DNA of 64,000 bases from Helicobacter labetoulli (GCF_003670275.1 NZ_QXJF01000001.1:77420-141419); one strand, 5' to 3'; numbered from the stretch's first letter, positions 44,118 to 54,886 are shown. Program-made: numbers and translations. Notes: generated by a model from the sequence alone, not told the origin.

Positions 44118-45086
44118 ATGATTAATATTTTTGTAAGACGCAATGGCTTAATTGTGCGTGAGAGTTTGCATCTCAATGACACAAATGCCACAATGCTAAA
44201 CGAGCAGGATAAGATTCTATGGATTGACTTATTTCACCCTTCAACTGATGAAGTCAATCACATCTCCAAAACTTACAATCTTGAAATCCCCACCAAAGAA
44301 GAGAGAGAAGAGATTGAGCAGTCTGCTAGATATTGGGAAGATAGCGGAAGTATTACGATTAATACCTACTTCCTTGTTCGCTCTTTAGAATCTGAGCTCT
44401 ACAATGAAACAATCACCTTTTTGCTTTGCAAAAATATCCTTTTTACTATCCGTTATAGTGAATTTCGCGTCTTTGATGAGATTCAGCAAATCGTCCTAGC
44501 CACACCTAGAGTTTTTGAAGATGGCTTTGATTTAATCGGCAAAATCTTTGAAATCCGTGTAGAAAAGGACGCCGACTTGCTAGAATCTGCGGCAAAAAAT
44601 ACCCGTGCATTACGCAAAAGAGTATTCAACTCTCAAATGATAAATTACGATGAAATGTTAGAAGAGCTATCCTCCTTGCAAGAGCTTAATATGAGTGTGC
44701 GAGATTCTCTATTTGACAAAAGGCGTGCAATTACTGCTATCCTTAAAAGCGATAAAGCCGATGCCGATATGAAAAAGAACACCACCATCGTGCTTAAAGA
44801 CTTAAATTCTCTTGTAGAATTTACCGCTGTAAATATGCACGCCCTAGATAATATTCAAACCATTCTCACAAACCAAATCAACATTGAGCAAAACAAAACC
44901 ATCAAGCTTTTCACGGTTGTTACCGTGGCGATGATGCCCCCCACACTCATTGGCACAATCTATGGTATGAACTTTGACTATATGCCAGAAACGCATTGGG
45001 ATTTTGCCTATCCTGTCGTGCTTGTGATTATGATTCTCTCCACAATCTTCCCCATTATCTACTTTAAGAAAAAAGGTTGGATTTAA
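44118..45086 (+). CDS. corA: CorA magnesium transporter
   Basis: 322 aa from the ATG at 44118 (GGATAAGG upstream); the ORF's upstream extension lies over the promoter. A large acidic cytoplasmic domain is followed by two C-terminal helices with [13 protein letters not shown], the GMN pore motif. Its stop overlaps the terC start (TAATG). Confidence 0.95.
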   Translation: MINIFVRRNGLIVRESLHLNDTNATMLNEQDKILWIDLFHPSTDEVNHISKTYNLEIPTKEEREEIEQSARYWEDSGSITINTYFLVRSLESELYNETITFLLCKNILFTIRYSEFRVFDEIQQIVLATPRVFEDGFDLIGKIFEIRVEKDADLLESAAKNTRALRKRVFNSQMINYDEMLEELSSLQELNMSVRDSLFDKRRAITAILKSDKADADMKKNTTIVLKDLNSLVEFTAVNMHALDNIQTILTNQINIEQNKTIKLFTVVTVAMMPPTLIGTIYGMNFDYMPETHWDFAYPVVLVIMILSTIFPIIYFKKKGWI

Positions 45087-45835
45087 TGGATTTAGCTCAT
45101 CTTTTTCATCAGGCTTTTTTTTGGATTGGAGATTTTAACGCGTGGATAGCCTTAGCGACACTGATATTTTTAGAGATTGTGCTAGGGATTGATAATCTTA
45201 TCTTTTTAGCCATTATCATCGTGCGTCTGCCTGAATCTAAACGCGAAAAAGCTAGAATCTTTGGCTTAGCCCTTGCTATGCTTTCTCGCATTGCCCTGCT
45301 TGTCTCACTCTTTTGGGTGATGAAGCTTACAAAGCCCCTTTTCACACTATGGGATTTTGCGGTAAGTGGGCGTGATATTGTGCTTTTTTTAGGGGGATTG
45401 TTCCTTATCTACAAAGCCACGATAGAGATTCACGCAATGACACAGCCCCAAGATTTAAAGCCCCACGCCAAACAATACGCCGCCTTTGGCATAGTGCTAT
45501 TGCAAATTGTGGTGCTAGATATTGTTTTTTCACTAGATTCAGTGATTACCGCGGTGGGTATGGTAGATATTCTCCCTGTGATGATTATTGCCATTATTGT
45601 AAGCGTGTTTGTTATGCTCTTCGTATCGCAAAGCATTTCACGCTTTATAGAATCTAATCCTAGCATTAAGATTCTAGCCCTTGCGTTTTTAATCCTTGTT
45701 GGTGTTACGCTTGTAGCAGATAGTATGCACTTCCATATACCAAAGGGCTACATCTATTTTGCTATTGCGTTTTCTTTGGGCGTGGAGATGATTAATATTT
45801 ATCTTGCTAAAACACGCACAAAAGATTCTCATTAA
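45086..45835 (+). CDS. TerC family integral membrane protein
   Basis: 249 aa from the ATG overlapping the corA stop. Seven or so helices with the TerC acidic motifs: EIVLGIDNLIFLAI and VLDIVFSLDSVITAVGM. Family members include manganese exporters and partners in exported metalloprotein loading. Coupling to corA suggests a role in divalent metal balance. Confidence 0.88.
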   Translation: MDLAHLFHQAFFWIGDFNAWIALATLIFLEIVLGIDNLIFLAIIIVRLPESKREKARIFGLALAMLSRIALLVSLFWVMKLTKPLFTLWDFAVSGRDIVLFLGGLFLIYKATIEIHAMTQPQDLKPHAKQYAAFGIVLLQIVVLDIVFSLDSVITAVGMVDILPVMIIAIIVSVFVMLFVSQSISRFIESNPSIKILALAFLILVGVTLVADSMHFHIPKGYIYFAIAFSLGVEMINIYLAKTRTKDSH

Positions 45836-45956
45836 CTCTTTTATGTTTTAATTCCACTTCTCAAATTAGTTGCATACGCAACTAATTATTTCAAATCAAA
45901 TTTAAGGATATTTGATGACAAGGCTACCAAGAGAGAGAATGCAATTTGGAGAAAAT

Positions 45957-47465
45957 ATGCGATTTATAAAAACCTTTTATCTTTTATGCCTATGTTTATT
46001 CAGCTCAAATCTCTTAGCTTCAGGTTTCCGCCTAACAGAGCAAAGTTTAAATGGCACAGCGCTTAATTCCGCTTATATCGCTGGGGCGTATGGAGCAGAT
46101 TCTACATATTATAATCCCGCGAATATGGGGCTAGGCGAATACGGCAATAGACACGAGCTAGAAATAGATGCAAGCATTATCTATATCCCCGCATTTGAGT
46201 TTGATGCAGTAAGTATGGATAAGGGTATGAATCTAAGCTGCGATAAAGCTTCTGGCATAAATATGTGCGGTGCTGCTGGAAACACCATAGGTGGTTGGGG
46301 ACAATATGGTGGTAAAAATGGAGCTATTGTTGATGGCTATGCTAAGAAAACGCTTCAGCCCGTCCCAAAGATTTTTTATAAAACTCGCACCTATGAGATT
46401 CTAGGGCTTAAAACAAACTTTGGGTTAAACTTCACAACCCCTTCAGGCTTATCTATGGACTGGGGTGGGGAAGCTGGAGCATTCCTAGATGATGTAATGA
46501 TTATGATGATGGAGTTTAATCCCGTAGTTAGCTTTAAGCTAAGCGATCAAGTGGCTATCGGTGGGGGCTTTCGCTTTCTCTACTCGGCTGGGGAATTTGG
46601 TAACACCCTTTTTGTGCCAATCTCACAAGATATGAAGCAAGATGCAGTGCTTGGTAACATTCTTATCCACGCTGAAGGCACAACCAAAGTTACACAAACC
46701 TCCAATGCTGCTGCTAATGGCTATGGGTATAATCTCGCTCTTACAATCCGCCCTTTTAAAAGCAGCGATTTACTTGTAGCTGTTACTTATCGCTCAAATA
46801 TCGCCCTAGAGATGAAAGGCTCTTTGAGTGCAGTCTCGTATGTAGATATGGGAAAAATGACTCAAGGCACAATCAATATGGATGCTGACTTAACCCTTGG
46901 AGCAGACTTACCGCCCATTGTCAATATTGCCATTGCCAAAAGATTTGGCAAAGTCATAGCCGAATTTGTAATGGAGACAACCTATTATGGCAAAGCTAGA
47001 ATCTTTGAATTTGCCTATGCCAACCAAAAATTTACACAAAATATCACAGGAACAGAAATATGCACACCTAATGTAGGGTGGCCTTGCTTTGGAAACACAG
47101 CCGACTATGTCAAACCCGATGAAATGCTAGGTGCAGCAGATTACTCCGCTGTGGCGTATGGTAATGGCTGGAAAGACGCAACCGCCTATCGTCTAGGACT
47201 TACCTATCAGCACTCGCCAAAGCTCAAAATTATGGGGAGTTTTGCCTATGATAAGACTCCCGCTCCACAAGGGCAGTTTGGGATTCCAGATGCGAATACC
47301 TATGCCTTTGGCTTAGGTGCAAGGTATGAGCTGTGGGATAGCAAAGCTGATGTGGGTGTCGCCTACTCTCTAGCCTTAAAAGATAATCGCAAAAGCTTTC
47401 TTAGAAGCAAGGACGGCTTAGGACAGCTCCAACTCCTCACCTTTGGCGCAAAATACAGATTCTAA
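45957..47465 (+). CDS. OmpP1/FadL family outer-membrane transporter
   Basis: 502 aa from the ATG at 45957 (GGAG five bases upstream). Signal peptide ending in NLLA, then SGFRLTEQSLNGTALNSAYI, the start of mature FadL-type barrels, with AYGADSTYYNPANM, and a C-terminal beta-strand ending FGAKYRF. It probably takes up hydrophobic compounds. Two hairpins follow it. Confidence 0.88.
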   Translation: MRFIKTFYLLCLCLFSSNLLASGFRLTEQSLNGTALNSAYIAGAYGADSTYYNPANMGLGEYGNRHELEIDASIIYIPAFEFDAVSMDKGMNLSCDKASGINMCGAAGNTIGGWGQYGGKNGAIVDGYAKKTLQPVPKIFYKTRTYEILGLKTNFGLNFTTPSGLSMDWGGEAGAFLDDVMIMMMEFNPVVSFKLSDQVAIGGGFRFLYSAGEFGNTLFVPISQDMKQDAVLGNILIHAEGTTKVTQTSNAAANGYGYNLALTIRPFKSSDLLVAVTYRSNIALEMKGSLSAVSYVDMGKMTQGTINMDADLTLGADLPPIVNIAIAKRFGKVIAEFVMETTYYGKARIFEFAYANQKFTQNITGTEICTPNVGWPCFGNTADYVKPDEMLGAADYSAVAYGNGWKDATAYRLGLTYQHSPKLKIMGSFAYDKTPAPQGQFGIPDANTYAFGLGARYELWDSKADVGVAYSLALKDNRKSFLRSKDGLGQLQLLTFGAKYRF

Positions 47466-47470
47466 AACTA

Positions 47471-47491
47471 CAGAATCTCAAGCAGATTCTG
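47471..47491. terminator. Hairpin CAGAATCT/AGATTCTG after the FadL-type gene
   Basis: CAGAATCT and AGATTCTG pair perfectly around CAAGC, five bases after the stop. It is an inverted pair of the over-represented word. Confidence 0.55.
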
Positions 47492-47559
47492 CAATACTAA
47501 GTTTCAAATCTCTTTTTGTGGAAGCAAAAACAAAGAAAAAGGTAAAAGATTTAACAAAT

Positions 47560-47588
47560 GAGATTCTCCCACGAAAAAAGAGAATCTC
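47560..47588. terminator. Hairpin GAGATTCTC/GAGAATCTC before fumarase stop
   Basis: Nine-base perfect arms around CCACGAAAAAA, 12 bases from the end of the minus-strand fumarase beta gene. Again built from the AGATTCT/AGAATCT pair. Confidence 0.6.
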
Positions 47589-47599
47589 AAGCAAGTAGA

Positions 47600-48157
47600 T
47601 TAAATGAGTTTATAAGGAGCTTGTCCTACTTCGTAGTAGTTGTTCCCTTGTGAATCAATAGCTACAATCGCCGGAAAATTCTCAATTGTAAGTCTTGCTA
47701 CCGCTTCAGGTCCAAGCTCTGGGTAAGCTAGCACCTCATACTTTGTGATACATTTAGAGATAAGTGCCGCCGCACCACCTACAGCCACCATATATACAAC
47801 GCCGTGTTTCACCATAGAATCTACCACTTCTTGACTACGATAGCCTTTACCTATCATTCCGTGAATGCCTTGCTCTATAATTGTGGGCGTGTATTTATCC
47901 ATTCTCCCACTTGTTGTAGGACCTGCCGAGCCTATGGCATTACCCGGCTTTGCAGGAGTAGGACCAAGATAGTAAATCGTCTCGCCCTCCAAATCCACAG
48001 GGAGCTTTTCTCCCCTTGCTAATGCCTCAGTTAGTGCCTTATGTGCTGCGTCTCTTGCTGCTAAAATTGTTCCGCTAATAAGCACACTTTCCCCTGCTTT
48101 TAAGCTTTTTGCCACTTCTTTACTTAAAGGTGCTGTGATTTTCTTTGGCTCTGTCAT
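47600..48157 (-). CDS. Class I fumarate hydratase, beta subunit
   Basis: 185 aa, Fe-S type hydro-lyase beta subunit: GESVLISGTILAARDAAH, IYYLGPTPAKPGNAIGSAGPTTSGRMD, and AYPELGPEAVARLTIENFPAIVAID. It pairs with the alpha subunit just upstream; alternatives are the tartrate dehydratase or other class I hydro-lyases, which look alike. Confidence 0.85.
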   Translation of the reverse strand: MTEPKKITAPLSKEVAKSLKAGESVLISGTILAARDAAHKALTEALARGEKLPVDLEGETIYYLGPTPAKPGNAIGSAGPTTSGRMDKYTPTIIEQGIHGMIGKGYRSQEVVDSMVKHGVVYMVAVGGAAALISKCITKYEVLAYPELGPEAVARLTIENFPAIVAIDSQGNNYYEVGQAPYKLI

Positions 48158-48175
48158 TTTCTCCTCCTTAAATGC

Positions 48176-49021
48176 TTATAGCTCAATATCAGCGTGTCGT
48201 GCAGCGTGGCAGTTAATATTCACCGCAACAGGAAGCCCGGCAATATGTGTGGGATACCACTCTACATTAACCTTAAACGCCGTTGTCGTGCCACCTAGCC
48301 CTTGTGGTCCCACACCCGTTTTATTCGCAATCTCAAGAAGCTCTTCCTCAAGCTTAGCATATCGCTCATCAGCATTTTTAGAATCTATCTCACGCACGGC
48401 GGCTTGTTTGGCTAAAAGGGCAGCTTTTTCCATTGTCCCACCAATCCCTACGCCAATCACCATAGGCGGACACGCATTTGGTCCAGCAAGTTTAACAGCT
48501 TCTGTGAAAACCTTTTTCACCCCCTCAATACCATCAGCAGGAACGAGCATTTTTAAAATGCTCTTATTTTCACTTCCAAAGCCTTTAGGACAAACTTTCA
48601 AATGCAATTTGTCGCCCTTCACAATGCGTGTATGAATCACAGCAGGAGCGTTATTTGTGGTATTTTTACGCTCATAGAGTGGCTCGGCTACGACTGACTT
48701 TCTCAAATAGCCATTTGTGTAACCCTCTTTAATCCCTTCATTTATCGCATCTTCAAGGTAACCACCCACAATATGCACATCTTGCCCTATCTCCACAAAT
48801 ACCACAGTCATTCCCGTATCCTGACAAATAGCCATCATATTTGTTTCAGCAATTTTGCCATTTTCCATTAGTGTGTTAAGGATATTTTTTCCAAGCTCAG
48901 ATTTTTCACTCTCCTTTGCTGCAACAAAGGCGCGTTTAATATCTGGCGTTTGAATACAACACGCATCAATGGCAAGTTTGGCAACAGCGGATTTAATATC
49001 TTCAAATCGCACTTCTCTCAT
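48176..49021 (-). CDS. Class I fumarate hydratase, alpha subunit (4Fe-4S)
   Basis: 281 aa. Cysteines at CQDTGM (about 64), KVCPKGFGSENKS (about 143) and NACPPMVIGVGIGG (about 182) fit the three cluster ligands. Two-subunit class I fumarases are oxygen-sensitive and suit microaerobic or anaerobic growth; H. pylori instead has class II FumC. It lies 18 bases upstream of the beta subunit gene. Confidence 0.87.
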   Translation of the reverse strand: MREVRFEDIKSAVAKLAIDACCIQTPDIKRAFVAAKESEKSELGKNILNTLMENGKIAETNMMAICQDTGMTVVFVEIGQDVHIVGGYLEDAINEGIKEGYTNGYLRKSVVAEPLYERKNTTNNAPAVIHTRIVKGDKLHLKVCPKGFGSENKSILKMLVPADGIEGVKKVFTEAVKLAGPNACPPMVIGVGIGGTMEKAALLAKQAAVREIDSKNADERYAKLEEELLEIANKTGVGPQGLGGTTTAFKVNVEWYPTHIAGLPVAVNINCHAARHADIEL

Positions 49022-49167
49022 TATTTTCTCCTTAAATGTATTTGAAAAACAGGCGAGATTCTACTACCCAAAATGTAAAAAAAGCTTTAAACCACAGCTT
49101 TTTGCTTATGTGATTTTTAACTACTCAAACCAAAAGTAGCAAAAAAACACAATAAGACTTTGTTGCC

Positions 49168-49860
49168 CTATTCCTCACTTATTGCTTCTTTTAAAACCCC
49201 AACATCACCCTTTTTCTTCCCAAACTCCACAATCTTGCCGTGAAATCTCGCAAAAATCTGCCCTAAACTTATACTCTCCATCTCGCCCTTATACGCCTCA
49301 TACACGCAATCTAGATTCTCCCTTATCCCACGCTCACAAAACTCCCTTAGCTCCTCATAGTCATCTATCTGCCGCCCCAACGCACATAAAAGTTTATAAG
49401 TGTATTTATCTACGACCATAAATTCCTGCAAACACGCATAGTTTAGGATACTATACGCACTCTCCAGCCCTATGCCTTTTTGCTCTAAGAGCCATTCTAA
49501 ACTGACAGATTCTACAAATCCTTCAAAACTCCCAAAGTCCCTTAAAATTGCGGAGGCAAGATTCACAATCCGCACAGATTTTTGCTTTTGGAATCCATTG
49601 ATATGACTTTCAAGCACACAAGAATCTAGCTCTGCTAGTCTTACAAGATTAGATTCACTCTTATGTGGCTCATCTAAGATTCTAGCCTTTCGCATAGAAT
49701 CTAGGCTTTTTTCCACTCTGCTCCACTGCGTATTTTGCGTTAAAATACTTCCCAAAACCACATCAAAAGTCCCATAACCCTCCCACCACCAGCTTGGCAG
49801 TCCGCTTAATAGATTCTGCTTTTTTAACGCCACAAATAAATCAAAACTTGAATCTAGCAT
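49168..49860 (-). CDS. magIII: 3-methyladenine DNA glycosylase, endonuclease III family
   Basis: 230 aa, close to H. pylori MagIII: PSWWWEGYGTFDVVLGSILTQNTQW, the helix-hairpin-helix LEQKGIGLESA, and MVVDKYTY with the catalytic-type Asp. No Fe-S cluster cysteines are seen, as in MagIII. It removes alkylated adenines. Its start overlaps the stop of the ABC ATPase gene. Confidence 0.88.
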   Translation of the reverse strand: MLDSSFDLFVALKKQNLLSGLPSWWWEGYGTFDVVLGSILTQNTQWSRVEKSLDSMRKARILDEPHKSESNLVRLAELDSCVLESHINGFQKQKSVRIVNLASAILRDFGSFEGFVESVSLEWLLEQKGIGLESAYSILNYACLQEFMVVDKYTYKLLCALGRQIDDYEELREFCERGIRENLDCVYEAYKGEMESISLGQIFARFHGKIVEFGKKKGDVGVLKEAISEE

Positions 49861-51467
49861 TGTTTTTGCTCCCCTTTATCATCTTTACTCCCAAAAAATG
49901 CTTCAATCAAAGCCCTTGCCTCCACACTTTGTGGATTTTTAAATACACGCTCACTTTTACCATATTCCACCGCCACACCATTATGTAAAATCAGCACTTC
50001 ATCGCTCAAAATCCGCAGAATCTCCAAATCGTGCGTAATAAAAATATAGCTCATCTCCATTTTTTCTTGTAACTCTAATAAAAGTGTGAGAATAAGCTTT
50101 TGAGAGCTTTTATCAAGGGCGGTTGTAGGCTCATCAAGCAATAAAATTTTAGGCTTTCTTACAACGGCTCTAGCAATAGCTACGCGTTGTTTTTGCCCCC
50201 CGCTTAACTCAAATGGATAGGCGTGAGCTAGGCTAGAATCTAGCCCTGTCATTTCTAAAGCCCACTCGATTTGCTTTTTGCATTCTTCATAAGGGAGCTT
50301 CCCCAAAGCCTCTTTGATAATATCACCAATACGAAATCTCGGGCAAAGCGATGAAAAAGGATCTTGAAACACCATACTGATTTGCTTTCGCAAAAGCTTC
50401 ACATCTGCTTTTGTGCGTTTAACCTGCTTTTCATTAAGATATAACTCCCCCTTTGTCTCAAGCAAATGCAAAAGCCCTAGAGCAAGGCTAGACTTCCCGC
50501 TGCCAGATTCCCCAGCAATCCCTAGAATCTGCCCTTTTTTGAGGTAAAAACTTAAAGGGGATAGAATCTCTTTATAAGTGCTTTTTAAAAATCCTTGCTT
50601 TCTTACCCCCACACTTAAATCCCTAGCTCTTAGCACAATATCTTGCCGCGTAGAATCTAAATCTGTTTGCTCTAAAGCCTTGCGTTTAGGGAGTGTTAAA
50701 GAATCAATTAAAAATCGTGTATAAGAATGCTGCGGGGCGTTAAAAAGCCTTTGACTTGAAGCAGATTCTACAATCTTGCCATCTTTTAGCACAATCACCC
50801 TATCGGCAAACTCACGCACAACGCCCAAATCGTGGCTAATAAACACAATCGCACTTTGCTTGGCTAGGCTTGAGAGTAGCTCCATAATTTGCCGTTGCAC
50901 TAGCACATCTAGGGCGGTTGTAGGCTCATCGCAAATGAGCAATTTTGGATTATTAATAATGCTCATAGCAATGGCAACGCGTTGTTTTTGCCCACCGCTT
51001 AGTTCAAATGGATAGGCGTGAGCTAGGCTAGAATCTAGCCCAATTAATGCCAAAAGCTCTGCTAGTCGCTCTTTTGCCTTGTTATGCAAAGCCTTGCCTC
51101 TAAGATGAGGATAAAGCTCATTGGCGTGGAGATACAAGCTCTCTATGATTTGTTTGCCGACTTTATGCAAGGGATTAAGGCTTGAGAGTGGCTCTTGTGG
51201 GATATAGGCAATGTCCTTTCCACGCAGAGATTCTAGATCTTTTTGTGTCAGGCTCAATATATTTTTATTTTCAAACTCTATACTGCCACTTTGCACAGCA
51301 ATATGCGGATTAAGATTCAAAATAAGTTGAGCCAACATACTTTTGCCCGAGCCAGATTCTCCAACTAACGCAACCTTCTCCCCGGGCTTAATCTGCAAGG
51401 AAATATCTTGCAAAGCAAAACGAGTAGAATGCAAAAAATGTGCGTTAAGATGAGAGATGTTTAGCAT
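49854..51467 (-). CDS. Peptide-type ABC transporter, fused double ATPase (YejF-like)
   Basis: 537 aa with two complete ATPase halves: GESGSGKSML and LSGGQKQRVAIAMS with LLICDEPTTALD in the first, and GESGSGKSSLALG, LSGGQKQRVAIARA, LLLDEPTTALD in the second. It powers the two permeases upstream. The halves share an identical run at the DNA level around the LDSSLAHAYPFELSGGQKQR segment, which points to gene conversion between them. Confidence 0.92.
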   Translation of the reverse strand: MLNISHLNAHFLHSTRFALQDISLQIKPGEKVALVGESGSGKSMLAQLILNLNPHIAVQSGSIEFENKNILSLTQKDLESLRGKDIAYIPQEPLSSLNPLHKVGKQIIESLYLHANELYPHLRGKALHNKAKERLAELLALIGLDSSLAHAYPFELSGGQKQRVAIAMSIINNPKLLICDEPTTALDVLVQRQIMELLSSLAKQSAIVFISHDLGVVREFADRVIVLKDGKIVESASSQRLFNAPQHSYTRFLIDSLTLPKRKALEQTDLDSTRQDIVLRARDLSVGVRKQGFLKSTYKEILSPLSFYLKKGQILGIAGESGSGKSSLALGLLHLLETKGELYLNEKQVKRTKADVKLLRKQISMVFQDPFSSLCPRFRIGDIIKEALGKLPYEECKKQIEWALEMTGLDSSLAHAYPFELSGGQKQRVAIARAVVRKPKILLLDEPTTALDKSSQKLILTLLLELQEKMEMSYIFITHDLEILRILSDEVLILHNGVAVEYGKSERVFKNPQSVEARALIEAFFGSKDDKGEQKQC

Positions 51468-52615
51468 AATAAGCCTTGTTTTGAATCTTTTAAATTTAAA
51501 TCTGTTGAATCTAGGTTAGATTCTTGTGTGCTTGTTTTCATATGGGCTTTAATGTGCGGGTCAAGTGCATCACGCAACCCCTCGCCGATAAATACAAGGA
51601 TTGAAAGCAACACACACAAAGCCAAAAACGCACTTATGCCTAAATGTGGCGAAGTGAGATTGTTTTTACCTTGGGAAAGCAACTCACCCAAACTCGCACT
51701 TCCAACGGGCATACCAAAGCCCAAAAAATCAAGGCTACTTAGCGTTACAATGCTTCCTGCCATAATAAAAGGCGTAAAAGTCAAAGTCGCACTCATCGCA
51801 TTAGGCAAGATATATGAAAAGATGATTTTTATATCACTTACCCCCATAGCTTGAGCGGCTTTGACATACTCTAAATTCCTTGCTTTTAAAAATTCAGCCC
51901 GCACAAGATTCACAAGCAGAATCCACGAAAACGCCCCCACCACGCATAAAATCCACCAAAAGCTTGGTTCAAATACACTTGAGATGATGATAATCACAAA
52001 TAAAATAGGCACAGCGTTAAAAATCTCTATCATTCTTTGCCCCACTAAGTCTAACACCCCACCATAATACCCCTGCAATGCCCCAAGCACAACGCCCACT
52101 ACCACGCTACACACACTTAAAATAAGCGCAAAAATAATGGAGATTCTATATCCATAAATCAGCCGACTTGCCACATCTCGTGCCTTATCATCTGTGCCAA
52201 GCCAATGTTTAGAATCCGGAGGCGTGGGAGCTTGAGCGTCTAAATCCATAATAATGCTATCATAGCTATAAGGGATAATCGCTCTTAGCACAAAGGCGTC
52301 TTTAAGTAGCTCATCTCTCACATAGCTATCAAGGTAATCACAAGGTGTTTGAAAATCCCCACCAAAAGCAGTCTCTGGATAATCCACAAAGACAGGAAAA
52401 TACATCTTAGAATCTTTATAGATAAAAAGGGGCTTTTCATTAGCGATAAATTCTGCAAACATACTGCACACAAACAAAACAAGAAAGATAAGCAAAGAAT
52501 AAAATGCGCGTTTATTTTGCCTAAATACTGCCCAACGCAACCTCAAATTGCTTTGCTCTAGTTTATTCTGTTTTATAGATTCTGTGTGCTTTGTGGGATT
52601 TTGAATCTTAGACAT
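51461..52615 (-). CDS. Peptide-type ABC transporter permease (YejE-like)
   Basis: 384 aa from the ATG at 52613-52615 (GGAAG upstream). N-terminal membrane anchor, long periplasmic loop, then the binding-protein-dependent permease domain with [18 protein letters not shown] and the EAA-like loop [24 protein letters not shown]. It overlaps both the permease before and the ATPase after it. Confidence 0.9.
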   Translation of the reverse strand: MSKIQNPTKHTESIKQNKLEQSNLRLRWAVFRQNKRAFYSLLIFLVLFVCSMFAEFIANEKPLFIYKDSKMYFPVFVDYPETAFGGDFQTPCDYLDSYVRDELLKDAFVLRAIIPYSYDSIIMDLDAQAPTPPDSKHWLGTDDKARDVASRLIYGYRISIIFALILSVCSVVVGVVLGALQGYYGGVLDLVGQRMIEIFNAVPILFVIIIISSVFEPSFWWILCVVGAFSWILLVNLVRAEFLKARNLEYVKAAQAMGVSDIKIIFSYILPNAMSATLTFTPFIMAGSIVTLSSLDFLGFGMPVGSASLGELLSQGKNNLTSPHLGISAFLALCVLLSILVFIGEGLRDALDPHIKAHMKTSTQESNLDSTDLNLKDSKQGLLC

Positions 52616-53660
52616 TTTGACTTCCAAAGTGAATGCGTGGGTCAATAAAACAATATAATATATCACTAATAATGCCTATCACAAGGGCAATAAAGGTAAA
52701 AATATAAAGTGTGCCAAACACCACAGGGTAATCACGGCTCACCACGCTTTCATAACCCAAAAGCCCAAGCCCATCAAGGCTAAAAATAATCTCTATAAGC
52801 AAACTTCCACTCAAAAATGCCCCAACAAACACCGCAGGAAACCCACTTACAATTAAAAGCATAGCGTTGCGAAAAATATGCTTATAAAGGATATGCTTCT
52901 CACTTCCACCCTTTGCCCTAGCACTTACTACATAGCTTTTATGAATCTCTTCTAAAAAACAATTTTTACTTAGCATACTCAAAGTTGCAAGCCCACCGAT
53001 AGAAATACACAGCACCGGCAAAAATAAATGCCATAAATAATCTACAATCTTTTCAAAAACGCTTAAAGATTCAAAATTCTCACTCACTAGCCCACGCAAA
53101 GGAAATATATCAAAATAGCTCCCCCCACAAAATAGCACCACAAGCACCACCGCAAACATAAACGCCGGAATAGCATTTAGCACGACAATCACAACGCTGC
53201 TAAACACATCAAATTTTGAGCCATTACGCACCGCCTTTGCAATACCCAATGGAATACTGATAAGATAAATAAGCAAAGTGCTAAACACTCCTAGTGAGAT
53301 GGATACGGGAAGTTTTTGAGCGATGATTGAAAGCACACTTGATTGAGCATAAAAACTTTCACCAAAGTCAAAGCACACAAAACGCCATAGCATTTCAAAA
53401 TACCGCTCACTCAAAGGCTTATCAAATCCATAGAGCTTTTTTATCTCCTCAACAAGTTCAGAATCTAGCCCTACAGAGCCTTTATAAAGTGTGTTTGAGC
53501 CTACTGCTGCTTCAGTAATTTGGGACAGATTTTCCATTTTAGCAATGCTTTGCTCCACTGGACCGCCCGGGGAGAGCTGCATAAGTAAGAAGTTGATAGT
53601 CATAACCCCCAAAAGTGTTGGGACAAGCAACAATAAACGCTTGAAAATGTAGCCTAGCAC
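52608..53660 (-). CDS. Peptide-type ABC transporter permease (YejB-like)
   Basis: 350 aa. Begins [24 protein letters not shown] and LSPGGPVEQ, typical of YejB/DppB-type permeases, with the EAA loop [24 protein letters not shown]. No substrate-binding protein (yejA-type) gene is adjacent in the window. Confidence 0.92.
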   Translation of the reverse strand: MLGYIFKRLLLLVPTLLGVMTINFLLMQLSPGGPVEQSIAKMENLSQITEAAVGSNTLYKGSVGLDSELVEEIKKLYGFDKPLSERYFEMLWRFVCFDFGESFYAQSSVLSIIAQKLPVSISLGVFSTLLIYLISIPLGIAKAVRNGSKFDVFSSVVIVVLNAIPAFMFAVVLVVLFCGGSYFDIFPLRGLVSENFESLSVFEKIVDYLWHLFLPVLCISIGGLATLSMLSKNCFLEEIHKSYVVSARAKGGSEKHILYKHIFRNAMLLIVSGFPAVFVGAFLSGSLLIEIIFSLDGLGLLGYESVVSRDYPVVFGTLYIFTFIALVIGIISDILYCFIDPRIHFGSQNV

Positions 53661-53752
53661 CGCTTTCCTTTAGAATCTAAGAGTTTAAAAGTGGTATTGT
53701 AGCAAAATGAAGATAAGTTTTTGTCATCGCAAACCTTGCGAGTTTATCCTTA

Positions 53753-53965
53753 TCAACACTTTGTGCTGCCCGCTCCGTATTTTGCCTCTAATGCCTCGGC
53801 AAAAAACTCTTTTTGCGTTTTTGGAATCTTATCGGGGTGGTGGATTCTCATATGTTCCACATATTTATCATAGCTTGGCATACCCACCAGCAAGTGAAAG
53901 AATCTATCACTTCGCCGATACAATGCCTTTATTTTAGCAAAATAGCCACTCAATATTTTTTTCAC
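53753..53965 (-). CDS. YbdD/YjiX family small protein
   Basis: 70 aa from the GTG at 53963-53965; the longer frame overlaps the outer-membrane protein gene and lacks homology before VKKILSGY. The core MPSYDKYVEHMRIHHPDKIP and KEFFAEALEAKYG, with a C-terminal cysteine, is the YbdD/YjiX family, almost always directly next to cstA-type peptide/pyruvate transporters. Here two outer-membrane protein genes intervene before cstA. Confidence 0.75.
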   Translation of the reverse strand: MKKILSGYFAKIKALYRRSDRFFHLLVGMPSYDKYVEHMRIHHPDKIPKTQKEFFAEALEAKYGAGSTKC

Positions 53966-53987
53966 TCTTTTTGCACACTCCTTTGTA

Positions 53988-54878
53988 TTAGAATCTATAA
54001 CTATACTGCAAAAGTAGCCTATGCGTTGAGTTTTCTGGCTCATAGATTGCTGTGGGAGCACTTGTAATGCTACTGCTTGTTCGCATAGGATCTGCTGTAC
54101 CAATGTGCCAATACTCATACACTAAGCGGATAGACCGCAAAGTAGAATCTTCACCATAATATGTGCGACCAATAAATGCACTTAAGCCAAAACCATCTTT
54201 TTGTGTTACATAATAATCATCATTGAATCCATATTCCGAAGCAGTGGAGAGATGATTGCCAAAGATTAAATACCGATAGCCCAACCCATAGTTAAGCACA
54301 CCCTTATTGCCTATATGCACTTCACCTTCAAGCTCAAGAGGCACATATAGATAGCCTTGAAGCCTATCCATTACCAAAAATTCCGTACGGTTGAAAAAAT
54401 ACCCCAATCCACCTTGAATATACAAACTCGCCCTATGAGAAGCCCTTAAAAGATTGTATCCACTTTTTAGCTCCACATCACCAGCAAGCATACCCATTAT
54501 GCTGACAAGCTTTTGCCCATTTCTTTGCTCATTATCCGTATCAAGTATGCCGCCGGTATAGATTCCAAGCGCATACCCAAGCCTTGCACTCCCCTCAAGC
54601 TTTACTCCCAAAGGATTTATCACGCCAAGCTCTCCTAGTAGCCCAAAAGTTGCGCTATCCACTCGCATTACCCTAGAGCCATCATATGCCACCTCGCCAT
54701 AATGATGATAGCCTGTATAAAAACCCAAAGAACGATACAAACCACTTTTCATAAGGCTTTTTTGACTACCATAAGCGATATACTCCTCATCTGCTAGGCT
54801 TCCCACCACGCCAAAACTCACGCACAACACGCCTAGCATATAAGCTTTAAGATAAGCTAAGATTGTATTTTTCATCAC
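53988..54878 (-). CDS. Outer-membrane beta-barrel protein
   Basis: 296 aa. Signal peptide ending near GSLA, then alternating beta-strand-like sequence and a C-terminal LLLQYSYRF, the barrel-assembly signature. Not assigned to a characterised family. It is paired with the barrel gene 8 bases upstream. Confidence 0.75.
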   Translation of the reverse strand: MMKNTILAYLKAYMLGVLCVSFGVVGSLADEEYIAYGSQKSLMKSGLYRSLGFYTGYHHYGEVAYDGSRVMRVDSATFGLLGELGVINPLGVKLEGSARLGYALGIYTGGILDTDNEQRNGQKLVSIMGMLAGDVELKSGYNLLRASHRASLYIQGGLGYFFNRTEFLVMDRLQGYLYVPLELEGEVHIGNKGVLNYGLGYRYLIFGNHLSTASEYGFNDDYYVTQKDGFGLSAFIGRTYYGEDSTLRSIRLVYEYWHIGTADPMRTSSSITSAPTAIYEPENSTHRLLLQYSYRF

Positions 54879-54886
54879 AGCACCTC

